Shown: piece by piece, positions 36,001 to 38,458 of the stretch
How the letters are laid out: each line of letters opens with the position of its first letter
Numbering within the stretch: position 1 is the first letter of the stretch
NCBI GenBank assembly: GCA_040382935.1
Contig: JBEIEP010000030.1
Location: 1 to 38,458, forward strand
DNA length: 38,458 nucleotides
Reading direction: 5' to 3'
Source: JALQUL01 sp040382935
GTDB lineage: Bacteria > Pseudomonadota > Gammaproteobacteria > Burkholderiales > Burkholderiaceae_C
Made by a program: the position numbers and the translations under genes
Notes under the pieces: model-generated
What the model was told of the DNA's origin: nothing
The model's input: only the letters and a program-made list of their open reading frames with translations
Databases searched by the model: none

Positions 36001-38456
36001 ACAACGGCCATATCGTGCTGGTCAGTACAACCGGCGACCTGCTGGTGACCAACCGCGTCAGTGCTGTGGGCAGCGGCAACGTACTGCTGCAAGCTGTCAC
36101 CGGCGGCCTGACCTTTAACAACGGTGTAGACGGCGGTAGCGGCAATGTCACTCTGCTGAGCGCTGGCGCACAGACCTATGCGCTTGCCGGTGATGTCACC
36201 ACCACCGCTGGCACGATAGACGTGCAGGCCACAGGCGTTGGCAGCACGATCAGCATGGCAGGCTGGGTATCTGCTGCTGAGGCGGGCAGCGTCTTGCAAA
36301 CCAATGGTGGCAATATCCGCGTTGTGGCCGATGGCAACATCACACTGGGCAGACTCGACGCGCGTGTTCAAAGCGACCGCGCAGGCACTTTGACCAATCA
36401 AACCACCTGGGGTTCGGTCAGCATTACCAGCGCTGCGGGCAGCGTGGTCGACAACGCCGATACCGCTGTCAACGTCTATGCCAAAGAGCTCAAGCTCAGC
36501 GTCTTTGCAGCGGGTGCTGGTGCCGTGGGTGCCAGCGATAATCTGCTTGAAACCGAAGCCGCCAAGCTCAGTGCCAATGTAGGCAGCGGCGGTTTGTACC
36601 TGACCGAGGTCAGCGCCATTGGCGTAGGCCAAACAGCGGCGCTCACCGTGCAGCGCGTTGGCTTGACGGGTGCCGCGCTCACCGCCACCACCGATGTGGC
36701 CCAAGACGACTTGGTCAGTGCTGGCCATCTGATTTTGGTCACTACGGGCAGCATCAGCACTTTGGTCAGCAGTGGCGACATCAGCGCAGCAGGCAACTTG
36801 CTGCTGCAGGCCGGTGGCGTTACCAGCGACATCACGCTGGGTGGCAACCTCACCAATAGCGCTGGCGCAACCAGTCTGGTGGCGGGTCGCTCGATTGTGC
36901 AAAACGCCAACATCACCGCCAGCGGTACCGCGCAAACAGTCGAACTGGAAGCTACTGCCGGTGGCTTCACCATGGCCGATGGCACCACGCTGCAAACCGC
37001 GCGGGGTAACGTTCGCGTCAGTGCAGTGGCCAACATCACACTGGGCTTGATCGACACACGCTCGACCAGTGACCGCAACGGCGCGGGCACGGCTGATGAC
37101 ACCTTGACCCAACAATCCAACGCCACTACCCCATGGGGCTCGGTCAGTTTGGTCAGCAGTGCCGGTAGCATCTTGGATGCCGCGGCAGCCGGTGATACGG
37201 CTGTGAACCTGTACGCCAATGAGCTGCGACTCAGTGCCTCGGCTGCGACCAAGAGCGCAGGCGTCTCTGGCAACGCCTTGGAGCTGGAGGTTGCTAAACT
37301 CAGCGCCAACGTAGGGACTGTTGGCCTCTTCTTGACAGAATCTAGCGATATTGCGGTCGACAGCATCGCTGCCGTACTGACCAGCCGGGTCGCCACCAAC
37401 GCAACGGTGTCGGACAAAACCGATGCGGCGATCCAATCGGATGTGACCAGCGGCGGCGCTGCCGTGCTGGTCACCCTGGCGGGCACTATCAACATCAACG
37501 AAGGCGACCTGGATACTGGCACGTTGGGTCTGCAAGCGGCAGGCAACGTCTTACTGCAAGCGGGCAGTGCCAGTGGGAACAGCACCAGCAACGTGGTACT
37601 GCGTGCCGATGTTGTGAATACGGGTGGTTTTATCAGCATCAACGCCAGCCAAGACATCCTACAAAACGCCGATATCACGGCGCAGTCCACAGGCAGAACG
37701 ATAGACCTGTTGGCCGGGCGCGATATCACCATGTCGCAAGACTTTGTCGGGGCGGACAACAGCACCCGCGTGATCAGCACCGTCGACGGACAGATCGGTT
37801 TGTACGCCACCAGCGGCACCGTGACACTCGAGACCATTACAGCAGGCACTGGGATTGTGCGTCTGTACGCCGGAACCAGTATCCTAGACGGTGATACCAA
37901 TGGCGATACCGAAGTAGACATCAGCGCTGCCGGTTTGATGATGACGGCAGCGGGTAACGCGGGTGCCGTTGGTACAGGTGGCAATCACATCGAAACTACG
38001 GTGGTCACTTTGTCAGCGGCGGCAGGATCGGGTGGCATATACCTCACTGAAACCGACGCCGCAACGGTTGACACGGTCAGTAGCAGTGTGCAGCGTGTAT
38101 CGAGCACGGCCAATGTGGTGGCACAAACTGGCAGCCAATCCGACCTGATCACCAGCGGCAATGGCAATATTGTCCTACGCACCACGGCGGGCAGTATCAC
38201 ACTGAACAACGGCAGCGCGCCCAACAACGACACCGCCGTCAGCGCCAACGGCAGTGGCAACATACTGATTCAAGCCCAAGGCACTGGAAGCGACATCACC
38301 GCCAACGCCGACATCGTGAGTACCAACGGCAACATCAGCGTACTGGCAGCACGCAGCGTCGCCTTCACCGGCAGCGCCGACATCATTACCGCCAGCAACG
38401 CCGCTACCAACGGCAGCATAGACGTACTGGCAGGCACAGGTGCTATCAGTCAAAGC
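3..38456 (+). CDS. Giant repetitive surface/secreted adhesin-like protein, internal fragment (both ends outside window)
   Basis: One reading frame is open from base 3 to base 38456, 12,818 codons, with no in-frame stop on reading it line by line; neither start nor terminator is present. The product is a mosaic of beta-rich repeats: F-x-G/DFG repeats, an RTX patch, filamentous-haemagglutinin-like strands, aromatic tandem repeats, flagellin-IN-like modules and a beta/gamma-crystallin domain. I noticed no cysteine, as is usual for large proteins exported unfolded by type I or two-partner systems. Family knowledge: giant proteins with this composition are often annotated as LEPR-XLL or beta-strand-repeat proteins, with roles in adhesion, aggregation or symbiosis inferred rather than proven. 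The LEPR-XLL or TPS N-terminus and any secretion or anchor signal would lie outside the window, so the export route is unknown. No frameshift, insertion sequence or decayed segment is visible. The adhesin role is inference; the single continuous frame is directly seen. Confidence 0.95.
2724..3320 (+). other. Calcium-loop-like inserts within GPY repeats
   Basis: Two neighbouring repeats carry, right after a G-P-Y, an Asp/Asn-rich loop of EF-hand/TSP3 type: TDSNGDGMI near 2730 and TDSDNDGVYE near 3290. The spacing D-x-[DN]-x-[DN]-G fits a calcium-coordinating loop. No flanking helices are evident, so TSP3- or dockerin-like loops are a better comparison than true EF hands. Metal binding is inferred. 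Confidence 0.6.
3720..3990 (+). other. Proline-rich linker in place of an F-x-G motif
   Basis: This part of the double-length interval is rich in Pro, Leu, Phe and Asp (segments such as LPRFDF, ELPPIDLG, MPELPPFTPDM, NIPELPESAPSWL), unlike the surrounding Gly/Thr-rich repeats. It precedes a short Ala/Gly-rich stretch (IGLAAVTGAASGGAEG). It probably acts as a hinge or as a degenerate repeat unit; this is inference from composition only. Confidence 0.5.
5337..5474 (+). repeat. TSP3/EF-hand-loop-like calcium repeats, first cluster
   Basis: Four short tandem units of about 11-12 residues read EDVNSNGVLDLG, EDKNSNGHLDLD, EDTNGNGKLDLA and EDRNANGKIDAA. Each has the D-x-N-x-N-G-x-[IL]-D pattern of thrombospondin type 3 / dockerin calcium loops. 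The cluster is inserted between the Asn/Tyr strand of one F-x-G unit and the LPTGGNTG strand that closes it, which accounts for the longer unit at this point. Calcium binding is inferred from the ligand pattern. Confidence 0.75.
6129..6262 (+). repeat. TSP3/EF-hand-loop-like calcium repeats, second cluster
   Basis: A second run of Asp/Asn/Gly loops: EDVNFNKIQDPG, EDRPNGWLDPG, EDLNEDGVLDPG, EDKANGILDPA. The motif and the -DPGED- junctions differ from the first cluster, where -DLGED-/-DLAED- occurs, so the two clusters were probably expanded separately. It sits in the corresponding place of the next repeat unit. Calcium binding is inferred. Confidence 0.75.
6450..7980 (+). other. Alternating hydrophobic/polar beta-rich region
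   Basis: About 510 residues of long alternating-pattern strands (LLIFNPGG, HLELGPVVNLNAELNLYV, GALDLLIDNKGVQAALDMAL, LDFEINLFFFSIDITLAGF) that keep returning to a similar cycle, with a few Pro/Gly turns. The pattern resembles lipid-groove or AsmA/TamB-like beta sheets, but I recognise no family signature and do not claim homology. It separates the F-x-G repeats from the RTX patch. The final part (GTLYLHMG, then an Asp/Tyr-rich turn) leads directly into the RTX-like sequence. Confidence 0.5.
8145..8563 (+). repeat. RTX-like calcium-binding nonapeptide patch
   Basis: The stretch contains repeated GGxGxDx(hydrophobic) units: YGGKGSDSIYV, DGGLGNDSFMI, RGSEGKDQFV, FGGEGNDKFI, MGAGENTIL, AGDGDDQISL and DGADGNDSLVL, with GGGADIIRL and GGVDTVDA between them. 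RTX repeats form a calcium-bound parallel beta roll in type I-secreted proteins. About 7-9 units are present, several degenerate. RTX arrays commonly lie near the C-terminus, but here more than 10,000 residues follow, so this patch does not mark the end of the protein and is not proof of type I export. Confidence 0.85.
8570..10290 (+). repeat. Filamentous-haemagglutinin-like beta repeats, block 1
   Basis: Short strand repeats with the G-[ND]-[IL]-x-[IVL]-x-[AS] rhythm typical of right-handed beta-helix adhesins, for example GNLTIRADDIDF, LTLNARALKV, GDITLKGGTYIHLLSG and GEMTLAGSLTAAGKMTLSA. The text alternates statements of strand and turn at roughly 18-22 residue intervals. The block begins after the last RTX unit and ends where the aromatic repeats start. 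No catalytic motif is visible. Confidence 0.7.
10299..12590 (+). repeat. Aromatic 64-66 residue tandem repeat block
   Basis: Units carry an apparent short helix, L-[TS]-x-x-Q-[KR]-x-V-[VL]-x-x-S-L-G-Y, followed by [YW]-D-G-x-x-[YF]-[YF]-K-A, then F-x-x-G-x-x-x-D-Y and W-x-x-x-x-x-P-A-P-G-T. The motif Leu codon is at 10308 (weak), 10653, 10872, 11574, 11643, 11841, 12039, 12231 and 12426. Spacing of the last five is 198, 198, 192 and 195 bases, a regular tandem repeat of 64-66 residues. Clear examples are LTQAQKDVVAHSLGY, LTTAQRAVVLKSLGY and LTPLQKLVVANSLGY. The block is rich in Tyr and Trp, unlike the beta-helix on either side. I do not recognise the family. A role as a binding or spacer element is possible but unsupported. 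Confidence 0.8.
10918..11545 (+). repeat. Two flagellin-IN-like modules inside the aromatic block
   Basis: Two adjacent modules follow the scheme 'AGD x L x V x x NGT x x SYTV x x x DIG', then a Ser/Thr-Leu helix ending in a [KA]-A-I-[NS]-D-A helix, then a strand pair. They read FAAGDVLAVVLNGT with SYTVQASDIG and FVAGDTLSVTVNGT with SYTVTSADIG. The pattern is that of the flagellin hook IN motif or similar small alpha/beta modules seen in flagellar hook proteins and large adhesins. They separate motif copies at 10872 and 11574. Assignment is by pattern only. Confidence 0.6.
12590..14015 (+). repeat. Filamentous-haemagglutinin-like beta repeats, block 2a
   Basis: After a short Tyr/Asp-rich stretch (NRYMVYAYDETNDG near 12610) the sequence returns to strand repeats such as GRINLLGAGSDLTIASD, SITISGRDDVEIQGAVL, STISITAGQQILLNN, GQLDLGIDTLGLSGNTVTI and SELRIEADEQIRLGR. 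This is beta-helix-like sequence without recognisable enzymatic motifs. Confidence 0.65.
14019..14275 (+). repeat. IN-like module, diverged single copy
   Basis: A unit of about 85 residues interrupts the beta-helix: FNLTIEQGTVDAVQKITL, then a Leu-rich helix (VVTDLQAVIDAAFGF), then paired strands (KVTVRLDDGRLMLTSN) and ending in RLGFSQ. The strand-helix-strand-strand order matches the IN-like modules elsewhere in the protein, although the sequence is diverged. Confidence 0.5.
14275..15590 (+). repeat. Filamentous-haemagglutinin-like beta repeats, block 2b
   Basis: Strand repeats such as GTISIAGAVRGYSAVNMYAG, ASIVINATGTLALKGNL, DILINAGTREQAGEVSI, GRIVVTGMNDVLIDSV and DVHLHGAIGIVGSMLITAGG. The last example repeats the common G-x-[LI]-x-I-x-A-G-G-D-I-x-V adhesin rhythm. 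No other feature is visible. Confidence 0.65.
15591..16165 (+). repeat. Pair of IN-like modules
   Basis: Two consecutive modules start with a similar lead strand (VDASSWKVVAGVVYSISIGG and VDTTAWTIVVGGRYSVTLG). Each continues to a helix (LSALLDDLRNKINANANF; LAMVTEELARLIKQGA) and ends in a strand pair (SGDVLTLTKKDGK; GGVLTVQNLD). The lead 'VD-x-[ST]-x-W-x-[IV]-V-x-G-x-x-Y-[ST]-[IV]-[ST]-[IL]-G' recurs near 23706 (VDVADWNVVVGASYTVTIGG), which links these copies to the large array. Confidence 0.65.
16165..17100 (+). repeat. Filamentous-haemagglutinin-like beta repeats, block 3
   Basis: Strand repeats including GQLSIVSDGDILLRGAV, SMVNIGGLVTAQDSITLRAG, GSIDIESIDGITITGVLG, GTVSLLAGGNVTLDADAN. This block ends at a Val/Pro-rich segment beginning LVPTYVT at 17100, where the beta-helix rhythm stops. 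Confidence 0.65.
18330..18872 (+). other. Putative extracellular beta-sandwich domain
   Basis: About 180 residues rich in Gly, Asn and Trp: NINWVTWGGM, then TVSGSAAGVTVNFAGE, a Gly/Asn loop, NQYIAFLEG, ITFSQPVVNPVIAIQSLG, and ending with IYKELTWVIADSENYGTFTVGFD. The 'I-x-F-x-x-P-V-x-N-P-x-[IL]-x-[IL]' strand and the closing 'T-F-T-V-G-F' strand resemble jelly-roll carbohydrate-binding or choice-of-anchor-type domains in secreted bacterial proteins. I cannot name a family with confidence and no ligand can be assigned. Confidence 0.45.
19041..19289 (+). other. Beta/gamma-crystallin domain (two Greek-key motifs)
   Basis: Motif 1 runs from ALYQHVGYGGSVY to FNDAASGLLV; motif 2 from YKVTLYEHGDYNGTQENFF to GNDRVSSFRVYG. 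Motif 2 has the classic aromatic-x4-[YF]-x-G start (YEHGDYNG) and the calcium signature N/D-N/D-x-x-S/T-S as N-D-R-V-S-S at 19257-19274. Motif 1 keeps Y-x-x-x-x-Y-x-G and has N-D-A-A-S-G at 19122-19139, where the last Ser is Gly, so its calcium site is probably weakened. Two Greek keys make one domain of roughly 80 residues, the normal size. Microbial members bind calcium and stabilise extracellular proteins. A Tyr/Trp-rich tail (DFNNYQYRWTSNWNDMYD) follows. Confidence 0.85.
19545..21904 (+). repeat. Filamentous-haemagglutinin-like beta repeats, block 4
   Basis: Beta-helix-like strands resume directly after the insert: GNIVIDSGGTVAISGKM, ALTIDSVGQLSLQGQI, VTLQSDRNVELSGTVDAG, GDLIINAAGSVELSRVAL, GDITLSAGGNITEGG. 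Near 21120 it includes a motif related to the later array, LTLRAGKGITGMELAVNAL followed by TSTGDIVLSDTDGAL. A less regular Asn/Tyr-rich passage (HNGGIALVANDYVQVYQF) lies near 21470. Confidence 0.65.
21905..22140 (+). repeat. IN-like module, single copy
   Basis: The module reads LSGLTISAGESYGVLFET, then QEVVVLAVVGDTSATVAAAL, a helix AAKIDALSAY, and strands SASVSGSTVSITAGAGTQEL. It has the same strand-helix-strand-strand plan as the main IN-like array. Confidence 0.55.
22140..23100 (+). repeat. Filamentous-haemagglutinin-like beta repeats, block 5
   Basis: Strand repeats such as FELRALRDIYVSLAKENG, VELRVTGNLTVLGGIV, LNVQTSGSILLNTVV, GAITIKTGDDTYVREI and IELRVDGSVFIDEMEAA. An eight-G tract lies in this block at 22283-22290. 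The block ends with VSATTNVAAGTNSYQRNRVV, the lead into the IN-like array. Confidence 0.65.
22283..22290 (+). repeat. G8 homopolymer inside the coding frame
   Basis: Eight consecutive G residues encode part of F-V-G-G-V-S-G. The frame is intact as given. Tracts of this length can slip during replication and are also common sites of sequencing error. A G7 tract is at 24266-24272. No second frame is open nearby, so slippage would truncate the protein. Confidence 0.8.
23109..26325 (+). repeat. Serial array of about ten flagellin-IN-like modules
   Basis: Modules of about 75-130 residues follow one another. Each begins with a Y-[TS]-[VL]-x-[IV]-x-G strand (YIYSVTIDGVES, RYSVLVNGHDYTVTVG, SYTVTIGG, RYTLNISG, QYTVTVGGTAYTVTL, DYTLTIGGDTATY, LYTVVLNGKAYTV, VYTVTAGSVSGTFTA, RSYSVTIGQ, SYTVTVNGVAQTV). 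A helix of the 'L-x-x-[LV]-x-x-x-[IL]-x' type and a pair of strands ending in T-x-x-A-x-x follow. Approximate starts are 23109, 23448, 23700, 23955, 24279, 24540, 24930, 25185, 25590 and 26040. The pattern matches the IN motif of flagellins and hook-associated proteins and occurs in other giant adhesins. Sequence divergence between modules is high, so they are old duplications or have diverged under selection. Confidence 0.7.
26330..30600 (+). repeat. Filamentous-haemagglutinin-like beta repeats, block 6
   Basis: The longest uninterrupted stretch of beta-helix-like strands in the window. Examples are AVTLSAGNSLTLGGKLTAG, GNVTIIADGDVVINSI, VNLVTTGGLLTLNAPI, GSVTLYAGGGQVNLAED, LTIHAT-type strands near 29060, and AMTLTAADRITVSTAS. 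At 27498 it has an LEIKV motif followed by AIVVEQTGALDV, a forerunner of the array unit that dominates after 30600. Short Asp-rich or Trp-containing turns occur (QWLLDGVAFDEDAIWALVNG near 27920). No other domain is recognised. Confidence 0.65.
31839..37200 (+). repeat. Type A sub-unit of the array (LDAR ... WGSVS ... GSILD)
   Basis: Four units carry an extra segment: [LR]-[LI]-D-[AT]-R-x-x-x-D-R, a variable Thr/Gln stretch, then W-G-x-V-S-x-x-S-x-x-G-S-[IV]-[LV]-D-x-A and V-[YN]-x-x-E-L-x-L. They begin at 31839 (LLDARSAADR), 33237 (LLDARASSDR), 36351 (RLDARVQSDR) and 37047 (LIDTRSTSDR). Other units (type B) have a shorter AGSIxDxxxDTxVDITAAxL segment in the same place. The order of units after 31.8 kb reads A, B, A, B, B, B, A, A, B. 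Confidence 0.75.
35646..35937 (+). repeat. IN-like module inserted inside one array unit
   Basis: The unit with anchor at 35490 is about 1056 bases long instead of about 700. The excess is a module reading DVVVPITLGSSSTLIVTLDG, then AFSVTAAPGSSVSDLASAV, a helix ALAQKINDYL and strands TATVDGTGFVIQITAGAGAA. It has the same plan as the 23.1-26.3 kb modules, 9 kb upstream. Removing it would leave a unit of ordinary length. Confidence 0.7.
38050..38456 (+). repeat. Partial array unit at the window edge
   Basis: The sequence after the last full anchor (37989) reads QSDLITSGNGNIVLRTTAG, TAVSANGSGNILIQAQGTG, NGNISVLAARSVAFTGSAD and ends in GSIDVLAGTGAISQS, in frame, without a stop. It matches the part of earlier units that follows the anchor, so at least one more anchor should follow within about 300 bases beyond the window. 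Confidence 0.8.
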
Positions 38457-38458
38457 GC

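Larger units (their letters stand above)
30600..38456 (+). repeat. Long-period tandem array, about 650-780 bases per unit
   Basis: Each unit contains N-x-L-E-x-x-[VA]-x-x-L-S-A-x-x-G-S-G-G-[LVT]-[YF]-[LIV]-[TS]-E, then a strand ending in [VR]-x-x-V-x-R-V. The first Leu/Ile codon of this motif is at 30612, 31263, 32040, 32703, 33453, 34104, 34803, 35490, 36546, 37278 and 37989. Spacings are 651, 777, 663, 750, 651, 699, 687, 1056, 732 and 711 bases. Between anchors come GHLILxT, a GDISAAGNLLL-type strand, GNITQNA-type strands, and a T-[IV]-[ED]-L-x-A-G-x-A-I-T-M strand. Anchor copies at 32075-32097 and 36581-36603 are identical over 23 bases, a sign of recent duplication or gene conversion. 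The array continues past the window end. Confidence 0.85.

Noticed and set aside
35769..37535. Antisense ORF of 588 codons, with an overlapping 502-codon antisense ORF in another frame (36476-37984)
   Set aside because: Both lie opposite the repetitive array and follow its period. Two minus frames being open at once reflects the low number of sense codons that complement to stops in a Gly/Ala/Thr/Ser-rich sequence. No independent domain or ribosome binding site was seen.
30600..38458. CRISPR-like periodic repeats
   Set aside because: The period is 650-780 bases, the repeats are coding and diverged, and there are no short identical repeats with unique spacers.

Overview
The window is the interior of one gene. 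Reading the plus strand from base 3 gives an uninterrupted frame of 12,818 codons to base 38456, with no start and no stop, so the gene runs off both ends. Every shorter ORF, including antisense ORFs of up to 588 codons, lies inside this frame and looks like its shadow. There is no intergenic DNA and no RNA gene, promoter or terminator. The encoded piece alone is well over 1 MDa.

The protein looks like a giant secreted repetitive adhesin of the kind often annotated as beta-strand-repeat, LEPR-XLL-type or filamentous-haemagglutinin-like. It is rich in Gly, Ala, Ser, Thr, Val, Asn and Asp, consists mainly of short beta-strand repeats, and I noticed no cysteine in my translation. The base composition looks GC-rich by eye (not counted). 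A Gram-negative host, perhaps a freshwater betaproteobacterium, is plausible, but nothing here fixes the taxon. Neither the export signal nor the anchoring region is in the window.

Layout from the N-terminal side: (1) 1-6450, about 10-11 diverged repeats of roughly 170-200 residues with an F-[AVIM]-G motif and a DFG-type motif, carrying Asp/Asn-rich calcium-loop-like inserts; (2) 6450-7980, alternating hydrophobic/polar beta-rich sequence; (3) 7980-8570, an RTX-like GGxGxD patch; (4) 8570-10290, FHA-like beta repeats; (5) 10290-12590, an aromatic block with a regular 64-66 residue repeat, interrupted by two modules resembling the flagellin IN motif; (6) 12590-17100, FHA-like repeats with three more such modules; (7) 17100-19550, a Tyr/Trp/Asn-rich non-helix block containing a likely beta-sandwich and a two-motif beta/gamma-crystallin domain; (8) 19550-23100, FHA-like repeats with one module; (9) 23100-26330, about ten IN-like modules in series; (10) 26330-30600, FHA-like repeats; (11) 30600-38458, a long-period tandem array (about 650-780 bases per unit, with a higher-order unit of about 1.4 kb) that leaves the window.

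The likely role is an extended cell-surface or secreted fibre for attachment, aggregation or cell-cell contact. Three different types of putative calcium site (EF/TSP3-like loops, RTX, beta/gamma-crystallin) suggest calcium-dependent folding or stiffening outside the cell. These functional statements are inference. The points most worth following up are the crystallin-containing insert, the 64-66 residue aromatic repeat, and the IN-like module that recurs in many unrelated contexts, once inside a unit of the terminal array.
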